Assembly: GCA_903929475.1 (NCBI GenBank)
Contig: CAIYUV010000002.1
Span: 1-40,980 of the forward strand
Direction: 5' to 3'
Origin: an uncultured Spartobacteria bacterium
GTDB taxonomy: Bacteria; Verrucomicrobiota; Verrucomicrobiia; Chthoniobacterales; Chthoniobacteraceae
DNA length: 40,980 nt
In this document: piece by piece, positions 25,836 through 34,400 of the stretch
How the letters are laid out: the number at the start of each line of letters is the position of its first letter
Numbering within the stretch: the stretch's first letter is position 1
Notes under the pieces: model-generated
Seen by the model: the letters and a program-made list of their open reading frames with translations, nothing else
What the model was told of the DNA's origin: nothing
Databases searched by the model: none
Translations under genes and position numbers: made by a program

Positions 25836-28106
25836 TCACTTCGCCGTTTTCAAATAGGCGACGAGGTCGGCGAGCTGCGCGGGAGTGAAGATGCCGTCGA
25901 ATCCGGCAGGCATAAGCGACGTGGCGGCGGGCTGGAATGCGAGGACATCGGCGCGGGGGAAGCGTGCATCCACGTTAGGCGCGGTGGCGATGACCACTTC
26001 GTCAGGCGCGTCTTTTTTTATAAAGCCGAGCGTCTCGCCCTTTTTGGTTTTCACGAGCATGGGCTCGTAGCTGCGGACGAAGCTGGCGCTGGGAAAGACG
26101 ATGGCTTCGAGCAGGTCGCGCGGAGTTCGGATGGCGCCGACTTTGGTAAGGTCGGGGCCGAACGTGCCGCCGATTCCGCCCATCGCGTGGCAGGTGATGC
26201 AGAGCGATTTAGCATCGAGGAAAAGTTGCTTCCCGCGCTCGGCGTCGCCGTTGGCGCTAAGAGCGAGAAGTTCTTCGAGCCGTGCGCGCTGGCGGGCGAG
26301 CGTGGCGGCGTCGGGGCCGGGCATGGCGGGCTCGACGGGGATGGGTTTCATCGCGGGCGCGGGCTTGGTGTTCAAGCTAGCGGTGAGCATTCCATGAGCG
26401 ATTTTTCCGGGTCCGGCTGCGGCGTTGGCGAGACTTGCGATGTCGCCGATTTCGTAGAGCGCGTAGGCGACGCTGTGTTCGAGGAAGCGATCACCAGCGG
26501 TGTCCGTGGCGAGCAGCGGTGCGACGGCGCGTTTGTCGCCGATACGGCCGAGCGCCTCGGCGACGGCGCGGCGGGCGTGCAGATCGGGGTCGGCGAGCAA
26601 TGGGATGAGTGCGTCGGTCGCTCCCTTGTCGCGCCACAGCGCGATGCTGAGGGCGGCGGCGGTGCGGACTTGGGCATCCGTTTGCGCAAGTCCTCGGCGG
26701 ACGGCGGCGCGTGCAGCCTCGCCGGGCATTCGGGTGAGCGTCCACACGCTCGCGAGTCTCTCGCCAATCGGATGTGCGGAATTGGCAACAGACTCCGTGA
26801 GGCTCGGCACGGCGCGTTCGCCCAGTTGAAGAATCTCACGCACTGTGCCTTCGCGAAATACCGGGATATCCATGTTGAGTTTGCGAACGATATCAGAGCC
26901 GTCCGGCCGGGGTGCTGGCAGAGTTCCCAAAACGCGCGGCATCTGTTCCATATGCACGTCACTTTTTCTCACACGATAAATGGCTCCGAGCACGTCGGGC
27001 TTCACGAGCTGCGAAGTGGGGCAACAAATTTTATACCATCCTCCCGTGTCCGCGATGAGCAGTGAGCTGGGGCCAAACGAATCTTCAATGACATCCGTCG
27101 GATGAAAATCCGTCTGGTCGCTGACGAGCAGGTCGCTGTCGGTGGTGCGGAAGGTCGCGCCGTCGGGCGTGAGGATGTGGCGCGTGACTTTACGGAGGTT
27201 GAAATTGCAGGCGAAAAGATTGCCCCGCCACTCTTCAGCCCAATCGGAGAGACGCGACATTTCCAAACCGCACGCGGCGGCGGGCCCGAGTTGCGTCATC
27301 ACGGGCATGAGCGGGCCGGTGCGCGGGTGGCCTTTGAGGCAGCGGTGCTCTTTCCCCCACACGCCGCCATAGACCGCGTGGTAGATGCCGTCGCGTTTTC
27401 CGTTCGCGGGATTTTGCAAAAAGGTGCCGCAGAGCAGGCGCTCGCCGCTGGGCGTGAAGACGACGTCCACGGGGTTGTCCATGCCCGCAGTGATGACGAC
27501 CTCGAAGCCCGTGCCGTCGGGCCTCATGCGGTAAAGGTGCGAGGCGCTGCTGACGAAATCCCGGCCATCACCGAGCTTGAAGTGCTGCTCGGCGAACCCG
27601 CCTTTGCACCAATAGATGAAACCATCCGGCCCGGCGTAGGGCCCGTGGAGATCGTTGGCGCAGCCGGTGAGCGTCTTGCCGTCGAACCACACCTCGCGCT
27701 TGTCGGCCACGCCATCGCCGTCCGTGTCGGTGAGCTTCCAGATTTGCGGCGGCGCGGAAACGTAGAGCGAGCCGGCGAGCCACATCGTGCCTTCGGGAAA
27801 CATCATCTTGTCGGCAAAGACGGTGCTCTTGTCGAACTTGCCGTCGCCACGCGATGACGTGAGTCGGACGATGCGGTGAGTCCTGTCCTTCACCTGCTTC
27901 TCGACGGGATCATTCGAGCCGGAGCTGTCTGCCACGTAAAGTTCGCCCGCATCGCCAAACGCCATCGTGATGGGCCGATTCACGAGTGGTGGCCCGGCGG
28001 CGAGTTCTACCGTCAGCCCATCGGGAACGGTGAAAGTGTGGATACCGATTTTGAATTCAGCAGCGTGAACAGCAGTGGCAAAAACAAGGGCGAGTAGAAG
28101 GCGCAT
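25836..28106 (-). CDS. PVC-type c-type cytochrome with beta-propeller and HEAT repeats
   Basis: I start at ATG 28106 (MRLLLALVFATAVHA, a signal peptide; ATG 28115 is an alternative). Further upstream the frame runs through dispersed repeat DNA. The 756-residue exported protein has three parts. The first is a six-bladed beta-propeller like soluble glucose/sorbosone dehydrogenases (about 15-410; phrases ITMAFGDAGELYVAD, DTDGDGVADKREVWFDG, GPDGFIYWCKGGF). The second is a HEAT-repeat domain (about 430-590; ADPDLHARRAVAEALGRIGD). The third is a C-terminal cytochrome c with the haem site Cys-Ile-Thr-Cys-His (SLCITCHAMGGIGGTFGPDL) and a later Met ligand candidate. This fusion is known almost only from PVC bacteria. 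It probably oxidises a sugar-like substrate in the periplasm and passes electrons to the haem. Confidence 0.92.
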   Translation of the reverse strand: MRLLLALVFATAVHAAEFKIGIHTFTVPDGLTVELAAGPPLVNRPITMAFGDAGELYVADSSGSNDPVEKQVKDRTHRIVRLTSSRGDGKFDKSTVFADKMMFPEGTMWLAGSLYVSAPPQIWKLTDTDGDGVADKREVWFDGKTLTGCANDLHGPYAGPDGFIYWCKGGFAEQHFKLGDGRDFVSSASHLYRMRPDGTGFEVVITAGMDNPVDVVFTPSGERLLCGTFLQNPANGKRDGIYHAVYGGVWGKEHRCLKGHPRTGPLMPVMTQLGPAAACGLEMSRLSDWAEEWRGNLFACNFNLRKVTRHILTPDGATFRTTDSDLLVSDQTDFHPTDVIEDSFGPSSLLIADTGGWYKICCPTSQLVKPDVLGAIYRVRKSDVHMEQMPRVLGTLPAPRPDGSDIVRKLNMDIPVFREGTVREILQLGERAVPSLTESVANSAHPIGERLASVWTLTRMPGEAARAAVRRGLAQTDAQVRTAAALSIALWRDKGATDALIPLLADPDLHARRAVAEALGRIGDKRAVAPLLATDTAGDRFLEHSVAYALYEIGDIASLANAAAGPGKIAHGMLTASLNTKPAPAMKPIPVEPAMPGPDAATLARQRARLEELLALSANGDAERGKQLFLDAKSLCITCHAMGGIGGTFGPDLTKVGAIRTPRDLLEAIVFPSASFVRSYEPMLVKTKKGETLGFIKKDAPDEVVIATAPNVDARFPRADVLAFQPAATSLMPAGFDGIFTPAQLADLVAYLKTAK

Positions 28107-28561
28107 GGGCGGCATGAAAAACGAAGCCACCCGCCAGAGCAATGCACTTCGTGTTTTCAACAAAAAAGCCATGAAGAACGTAAAGACTCCCCGCAAGCAC
28201 AACGGCATTGAACCGCGAAGCGGCAGAGCAGCGAAGCCAAGCAAAATGGAGCGCGCCCCGTTGCGCGGAAAAACACATCCGTGCCCATCCGTGACATCCG
28301 TGACATCCGTGGTCAACGAGGCCCGTTTTGTGGCGGTTGGCGCAAATCACGCCGATTCAAGCCCCGTGGGGCTTTGATTGGCGCAAATCTCGGCTAAAAA
28401 AGAGCCGTTTCGCCATGAAAAACAGCGTTTCCCTCTGAGACACAGGCTTTTCCTAGAAAAGCAAAATCCACCGTGCTCCGGCGCCTCCCGCCGTGGAAAC
28501 AAGCCGCGCACGAGGGATCAGTGCTCAGTGGCGCGGATCACAGTTCACAGAACACCGGCGA

Positions 28562-28608
28562 CCTTCGCCGACGGCAGCACCGGCATCTACGAAGTGATCT
28601 TCCCGTAA
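28562..28608 (+). pseudogene. Possible tail of a lost gene
   Basis: The plus frame ends TFADGSTGIYEVIFP then TAA at 28606-28608, 23 bp before a strong rho-independent terminator. The phrase has the look of a folded protein end, but upstream of it the frame is not protein-like. I do not recognise the family. It may be the 3' remnant of a deleted gene, left with its terminator. Confidence 0.3.
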
Positions 28609-28631
28609 GCCGGTAGAGGCGTCCTTTCACC

Positions 28632-28670
28632 AAAGGCCATCCGTCGCAAGGCGGGTGGCCTTTGTGTTTT
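28632..28670 (+). terminator. Rho-independent terminator
   Basis: A 12-bp stem (AAAGGCCATCCG with its complement ending TGGCCTTT, one G-T pair) is followed by TGTGTTTT. The stem starts AAAGG, so it could also act weakly on the other strand, after tRNA-fMet transcription. Confidence 0.8.
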
Positions 28671-28775
28671 GCCGATGGCAGCGCGAAGACGATGTGAGCG
28701 CGGGGAGGGCAAGGAAGGAAGCGCGGTGGGTGATGAGGTGCAACAAGCTGCATGCCCTCCTGACCAAGCGCACAA

Positions 28776-28852
<77 letters not shown>

Positions 28853-28965
28853 ATTTCCATTGGGGGCGCGCAAGCTATCGGGCGAACTATTTTCAGCAAG
28901 TGTATTTTTGCTTTCATTGCAAAAACGATCTCTGATTGTCCGGCGACCCCGGTTTACTAACTGCC

Positions 28966-30318
28966 ATGAATATTCTCATCATCGAAGACGAGCCGTCGCT
29001 GGCCTCCGCGCTCGCGGCGGTGTGCAAGCGTCTCGGCTACGATGCGCGCACCTGCGGAAGCGGTCGTGCGGGGCTCGATGCGCTGGCTGCGGGTGGTGTG
29101 GCGCTGGCGATTCTCGACATCGGCCTGCCGGATTTGAGCGGGCTGGAAGTTTTGAAAAAGGCGCGGGCATCCTCTCCGGAGGTGCCGGTGATCATCATCA
29201 CGGCACATGGGAATCTCGATAATGCGATTGCAGCGCGTCAGCTCGGCGCAGCGGCGTATCTCGTAAAACCGCTGGATCTCGACGAAGTGCAGCAGACGCT
29301 AAAGCAAGTGCTCGCCGCATCCGTGCCTGCTCCGAAAGCAGAGCCTCAAAGCGCCCACGCTCAGATGCTGGGATCGGCCCCCGCGATGCAGCGCGTCTTT
29401 TTAGAAATCGCGCACGCAACGACGACGGACGTGCCTGTTTTGCTAACCGGCCCGACGGGCTCGGGCAAGACGCTCGCAGCACGCGCCATCCACGAAAACA
29501 CGGCGCGGGCTGCGGCACCGTTTGTCGTGCTGCACTGCGCGGCGCTGCCGGAGCAACTGCTGGAAAGCGAGTTGTTCGGACACGTGAAGGGGGCGTTCAC
29601 CGGCGCGCTGACGGATCGCGAGGGGCACATCGAACGCGCACGCGGCGGGACGCTTTTTCTGGATGAGATTGGTGACATTTCTCCATCGGTGCAGGCGAAA
29701 TTACTTCGCTTTGTCGAAGACCATTCTTTCACGCGACTCGGCGGGCGCGAGGACATCCGCGTGGAATTGCGCCTCATCACAGCGACCAACAAAAATCTGC
29801 GTGCGGAAGTGGCTGCGGGGCGTTTCCGCGAGGATTTGTTTTACCGCCTTCATGTCCTCGAAATCCAGATGCCCTCTTTGCGCGAGCGCCGCACCGACCT
29901 GCCCGCGCTTGCCGTCAATTTCCTTCGCGCCGCCGTGCGTCCGCTCTCCCTTGCACCGGAGACGTTCGCCATCCTCCAGCACCATGACTGGCCGGGCAAT
30001 CTGCGCGAGTTGCGCAACGCACTCGAACACGCAGCCGCAGTTTGCACCGGCCCCATCATTTTGCCTTCGCATCTCCCGCGTGAACTCCGAGATAGAGCCG
30101 TGCCGGATTTCAACACCCGACTCGCCTCCCCGCTCGCCGAGTGGCTGGATGCCCAACTCGCCGCAGGCTCCCACTACGACACGATGCATGACGCACTCGA
30201 AGCGATGGTTCTCAAACATCTGCTCACGCATTTCGACGACAAGCCCTCGGTCCTCGCTCGCGAGCTGAACATGAACCGCGTGACTTTGCGCAAAAAACTA
30301 ACGCGACCACCGGGCTAA
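28966..30318 (+). CDS. NtrC-family sigma-54-dependent response regulator
   Basis: I start at ATG 28966 (MNILIIEDEPSLASAL), giving 450 residues; the upstream Met adds ten residues before the receiver fold. The receiver domain has Glu7/Asp8 and phospho-acceptor Asp51 (AILDIGLPD). The AAA+ domain has the Walker A GPTGSGKT, the sigma-54 contact loop GAFTGAL, and Walker B GGTLFLDEIG. The C-terminal Fis-type helix-turn-helix ends VLARELNMNRVTLRKKL. All activator residues are intact, so it should open sigma-54 promoters when phosphorylated. No histidine kinase gene is adjacent. It lies 97 bp upstream of the WXG100 gene on the same strand and may control the secretion-like cluster, but no convincing -24/-12 site is visible in the gap. 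Confidence 0.94.
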   Translation: MNILIIEDEPSLASALAAVCKRLGYDARTCGSGRAGLDALAAGGVALAILDIGLPDLSGLEVLKKARASSPEVPVIIITAHGNLDNAIAARQLGAAAYLVKPLDLDEVQQTLKQVLAASVPAPKAEPQSAHAQMLGSAPAMQRVFLEIAHATTTDVPVLLTGPTGSGKTLAARAIHENTARAAAPFVVLHCAALPEQLLESELFGHVKGAFTGALTDREGHIERARGGTLFLDEIGDISPSVQAKLLRFVEDHSFTRLGGREDIRVELRLITATNKNLRAEVAAGRFREDLFYRLHVLEIQMPSLRERRTDLPALAVNFLRAAVRPLSLAPETFAILQHHDWPGNLRELRNALEHAAAVCTGPIILPSHLPRELRDRAVPDFNTRLASPLAEWLDAQLAAGSHYDTMHDALEAMVLKHLLTHFDDKPSVLARELNMNRVTLRKKLTRPPG

Positions 30319-30415
30319 ATAACAAGACTGTCTTGCTACGCCTGTTGTGCCATGGGAAGAGTGTGTTTCTATTCCGAGCAGAACAGAAAACCTCACACTA
30401 TAACCCCGAATTTAT

Positions 30416-30688
30416 ATGGCACAGGCAATCATGGACCCCGAGGAAGTGAGACGCTTTGCGAAGGAGATGAAGCGTTTCAACGACGATGTGCAGGCAAAGG
30501 CGGCATCGCTTCAGGCGCGGTTCGCGGCGCTCGGCAGTTCGTGGCAGGATCAGGAGGCGGAAAAATTTGCAGAGGAATTCATCACGACGATGAAGGTGCT
30601 AAAAAAATTCGTGGAGATCGCGGACAAGCACACGCCCTATCTCCTGCGCAAGGCACAGCGCATCGAGGAGTATCTGGATCAACGCTAA
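30416..30688 (+). CDS. WXG100-family protein
   Basis: The product has 90 residues, the family size, predicted as two helices joined by a turn holding Trp43-Gln-Asp45 (SSWQDQEAEKF), the W-x-[G/D] signature. There is no signal peptide. Such proteins are the small helical-hairpin substrates or partners of type VII (ESX/Ess) secretion and act with an EccC/EssC ATPase. That kind of ATPase is encoded three genes downstream in the same run. A TATAAC at 30399-30404 could be a -10 element, but no -35 stands out. ATG 30431 (MDPEEV) is an alternative start. The end, RIEEYLDQR, does not clearly contain the Y-x-x-x-D/E mycobacterial export tag, although an E-E-Y-L-D is present. Confidence 0.85.
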   Translation: MAQAIMDPEEVRRFAKEMKRFNDDVQAKAASLQARFAALGSSWQDQEAEKFAEEFITTMKVLKKFVEIADKHTPYLLRKAQRIEEYLDQR

Positions 30689-30691
30689 AAA

Positions 30692-31213
30692 ATGGCGACC
30701 CATGCAAAAGTCACATCACTCGACGCGCTGGAAACCTTCCGGGCGGCGCTGATTGTATTTATGACCAAGGCCCGGCGCTCGCTCGACGAAGTGAGCGATG
30801 AAATCCGCCGCACGAGACAGTGGATCGAAAACGACCGCCGGCTGCACTGGGAGGGTGAAATACGAAGGAGAAGGCGTGCGCTTGAGCAGGCCGAGCAGGA
30901 GTTGTTCAGCGCGCGGCTGTCGAAGTTTCTCGAAGCGAGCACGCGCCAGCTTGCCGTACGCAAGGCGCGAGAGGCGCTCTCGGAAGCCGAGGCGAAACTG
31001 CGCGCCATCAAACTCTGGAACCAAAAATACGACGCTGCCGCCGACCCGATGGCGAAGGGACTGGAAGGACTGCGACATTTCATCGAGCGACAGATGCCAG
31101 GAGCTGTCTCATTTCTCGTGCAGGCGCAAAAGATTCTCGAAGCATACACCAGCCCTGCAGCGCCGGACGGCGGCGCCGAAACCGCTGGCAGCGTAAACAC
31201 ACCACAATCATGA
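30692..31213 (+). CDS. Coiled-coil protein of the WXG/FtsK cluster, function unknown
   Basis: The 173-residue product is almost all charged helix (about 5-150), with a probable coiled coil at 55-110 rich in Arg, Glu and Ala, and a Pro/Gly/Ala tail. No signal peptide. It contains a literal Trp53-Glu-Gly55 in RRLHWEGEIRR, and a later W-N-x-K-Y-D segment followed by GLRHFIERQMPGAVSFL. I do not recognise a named family. The start lies 3 bp after the WXG100 stop and the end overlaps the next gene by 4 bp, so it belongs to the same operon. A role as substrate, chaperone or adaptor for the ATPase is inferred. Confidence 0.75.
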   Translation: MATHAKVTSLDALETFRAALIVFMTKARRSLDEVSDEIRRTRQWIENDRRLHWEGEIRRRRRALEQAEQELFSARLSKFLEASTRQLAVRKAREALSEAEAKLRAIKLWNQKYDAAADPMAKGLEGLRHFIERQMPGAVSFLVQAQKILEAYTSPAAPDGGAETAGSVNTPQS

Positions 31214-31422
31214 GCACGAAGGGCAGCGCATCAAATTTGCAGGAAGCCATGAAAAGTCTCTTCATCGCGTGGGCGCAGGTGAAGGAAGAGTGGCGCGATG
31301 CGAAGAGCCTCGAGTTTGAAGAAAAGTATATCGAGAGCCTGCCTCGTGATGTCTCGCAGGCAATCGAGGCAATGGAGGAAGTGGATACGCTTCTGAAAAA
31401 AGTAAGGAGGGACTGTGAATAG
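31210..31422 (+). CDS. Small WXG100-like protein
   Basis: The product has only 70 residues, mostly helical. Its core (Trp28-Arg-Asp30, WRDAKSLEFEEKYI) matches the WXG100 protein of this cluster position by position: both fit W-x-D-x5-F-x-E-x-[F/Y]-I. It therefore looks like a shortened paralogue with less of the first helix, possibly a partner for heterodimer formation. The ATG overlaps the preceding stop (ATGA, 31210-31213) and its stop overlaps the ATPase start by 8 bp, so translation is coupled on both sides. Confidence 0.75.
   Translation: MSTKGSASNLQEAMKSLFIAWAQVKEEWRDAKSLEFEEKYIESLPRDVSQAIEAMEEVDTLLKKVRRDCE
31404..31410 (+). promoter_or_regulatory. Strong ribosome binding site for the FtsK/EccC-like ATPase
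   Basis: AAGGAGG lies 4 nt before GTG 31415, inside the end of the preceding gene. Most genes in this window lack such a site, and this one fixes the GTG as the start of the ATPase. Confidence 0.8.
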
Positions 31423-34400
31423 CGGGCAAAACCTGTGTGTGAACCGGAGCCTCAAACTCCTCGCCCAACTCAAACAGACAGTCGTTGATTTTGGAAAAAA
31501 AGAGGAACAGATCGTCCGCGACCTTCGCGCGAAACGCCATGCGCTGACACGCAAACAGTATGATGCCACGGCGCGGATGAACGAGAAGTTCGCGGCGCAG
31601 GCCGGCGAAGTTGAGTCCGCATACCAGCACGAGGAACGGCGGATTCATTCCCTGCACGATGGACGAGCGGCGCGAATCAAACGGATGCAAACCACCGCGC
31701 TGCGCACACTGCCAAGACGCGCGCAGGATGCGAAAGGAAACTGGCTAGGCTCTTTGCAAATGCGGCAGATCAACGCGGATCGCAGCAGGCTGGCAGGACT
31801 GGAAACAGCCGATGTGACTGCCTCGAAATTTACCGCCAAGCTCGCGGAGAAAGCTGAAGCGCTCGCGAGTCTCGAATACTGCGCATCCGAATTTTTCAGC
31901 GGCTACGGTGCTTTTCGTAATTTACTCACTCACAATGTTGACTCTCCACTCGAAGGAAATTTAAGCGAATTGTATGACTTGTTGCGTCAACACGTGAGCA
32001 CGTCGGATGAACAACTCGTCGCGTTCCGAAAATTTCCACTCCCTCGAATTTTCGCCACTCTGCCGCTGGCGGTTATTCTGCCATTCATCATCGCGGGAGC
32101 GGTGATTGCGGCGTTTGCACTGGGTATTCATAGCGCAGCAGGCATTGGCATTGGCTTTGGCGGGGGCGTGCTGTTTCTGGTCATTTTTTGCGGACTGTAT
32201 CTCGCAGGCAGGCAGCAGGCCGCGCCAACTGCCGAGGCCATCGCCACCGCGCTCGCGAAAGCCCGCAATACGCACGCAGCTTGTGCTGCGGTAGCTGCCA
32301 ATGAACACAGGCACGCCCGCGATCATGTTGAAGAGGAATTCGCGCGCACCAAAGCGGCAATTGATGAGCAGTGGAGCGAGGCGGGAGGCATCGAGGCGAA
32401 ATTTGAAAAGGCGGCGCGCAACAAACTCGATGCGCAAGTGCCGCGAGCATTGGCGAAAAACGAGGCGCTCATGCGGCCCAAACTTCAGCGTATTGAGAGC
32501 GAACGTGCATCTCGGTTGGAGCAGATCAATCGCGAGGCGGAGACATGCAAATCGCAAGTGACAGCGACTCATACAGCCGAAACCGCTGCGCTCGACGCTG
32601 ATGAGAAATTACTCACCGAGACGCTGAGCCTTGATTGGAATCGCACCGTCACGCCGATACACGAGGCCATCCATGCGATGAACGACACGACTGCCGCGAG
32701 TTTTCCAGCTTGGGATTCCGCGTTCGCGGAAAAGTGGCTGCCTCCAAAAACATTCACACCTGCAGCGAAGTTCGCACACCTCGATCTCGATCTCGCCTCA
32801 GCGATGCCGAAGCAACTCGTGATGCCCGGCGGCGCACACGTGTCCGTCCCTCTCGCACTCTCGTTCCCGGATCAAGGCTCGCTGCTTTTTGAAACGAACG
32901 ACTCCGGCAACGAGACCGTCCTCAGCACGCTGAACAACATCATTCTCCGCCTGCTCTCGACGACACCGCCGGGCAAACTAAGTTTCACCATCATTGATCC
33001 GGTCGGACTCGGGCAGAGCTTCGCGGGGCTGATGCATCTTTCCGACTACGAGGAGAGCCTCATCAACCGCCGCATCTGGACCCAGCGCGATCAAATCGAG
33101 GAGCGGCTCGCGGAGTTGAGCGAGCACATCGAGAAGGTCATCCAGATGTATCTACGCAACGAATACGAGACCATCACGCAATACAACGAACAGGCCGGGA
33201 GCGTGGCGGAAAAGTATTACTTTCTCGTCGTATCGGATTTCCCATCGGGCTTCAGCGAAACCACTGCGAAGCGCCTGCAAAGCATCGCCACGAGCGGCGC
33301 GCGGTGCGGCGTGTTCACGCTCATTCACTGGGATCAGCGCCAGCCTCTGCCCGATGGTTTTGCAGTGGATGAACTCCGCAAGAGCAGCGTGTGCATCCGT
33401 GCTGAAAACGGCACCCTTGCGCTCTCTCGCGAGCAGGCTCAACTCGGAGCAAAGCTTGTTTTTGATCCCCCACCCCATCCGGATCTCGCCGCCGCTCTCG
33501 TTCACAAAATCGGGAAGAACAGCATTGATTCCAACCGCGTCGAGGTGCCCTTCGCGCAAATTGCGCCGCCGCCCGCTGAGATGTGGACGGGCGACACAAC
33601 GCAGGAACTTCGCGTCGCCATCGGACGCACCGGCGCGACGAAAATGCAGATGCTCGCCATCGGCAAAGGCACGCGGCAGCACGCGCTGTTCGCGGGCAAA
33701 ACGGGATCGGGAAAATCCACGCTATTTCACGTCATCATCACCAATCTCGCGCTCGCGTGCTCGCCGGATCAGGTCGAGTTTTACCTCATAGATTTCAAGA
33801 AGGGCGTGGAGTTCAAATGCTACGCAACGAAGCGCCTGCCGCACGCGCGCGTCGTCGCCATCGAGAGTGACCGCGAGTTTGCGCTGAGCGTGCTGCAACG
33901 CGTGGATGAGGAACTCAAGCGTCGCGGTGACATCTTTCGCAAAATGGGCGTGCAAGATATCGCCGGCTACAAAAGGGCTGGCGGCACCGAACCGATGCCG
34001 CGCACGCTGCTGCTCATTGATGAGTTTCAGGAGTTCTTTGTGGACAACGACACCATCGCGCAGACTGCATCGCTGTTGTTCGACCGCATTGTGCGCCAGG
34101 GCCGCGCGTTTGGCATCCATGTGCTGCTCGGCTCGCAGAGTCTTGGAGGTGCCTACTCGCTCGCTCGCGCAACACTCGGGCAGATGGTCATCCGCGTCGC
34201 CCTGCAATGCAACGAGGCCGACGCGTATCTCATCATGGACGACAGCAACTCCGCACCGCGTCTGCTCTCGCGCCCCGGCGAAGGCATCTACAACGATGCG
34301 GGCGGCGCGCTCGAAGGCAACAGCCCGTTTCAAGTCGTCTGGCTTCCAGACGACGAGCGCGACGAGTGGCTCGACAAAGTCAGCGCCCTCGCTGCTCAAC

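Larger units (their letters stand above)
28107..28775. other. Intergenic region with repeat arm, possible gene tail and terminator
   Basis: This 669-bp gap holds a single arm of the ACGGAT-type repeat (about 28264-28312, ATCCGTG four times). A GC hairpin followed by T-poor sequence lies near 28360-28376 (AGCCCC-GT-GGGGCT). A possible C-terminal coding remnant lies at 28562-28608, and a strong terminator at 28632-28670. The remainder shows nothing recognisable. Confidence 0.5.

Noticed and set aside
28107-28316. N-terminal extension of the PVC cytochrome (start at 28316).
   Set aside because: The extra codons translate the ACGGAT repeat (T-D-V-T-D-V-T-D) and precede a clear signal peptide.
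30333-30348. Possible sigma-54 promoter (TGCTACG-N4-TTGTG) upstream of the WXG100 gene.
   Set aside because: Both invariant dinucleotides (GG at -24, GC at -12) are altered.
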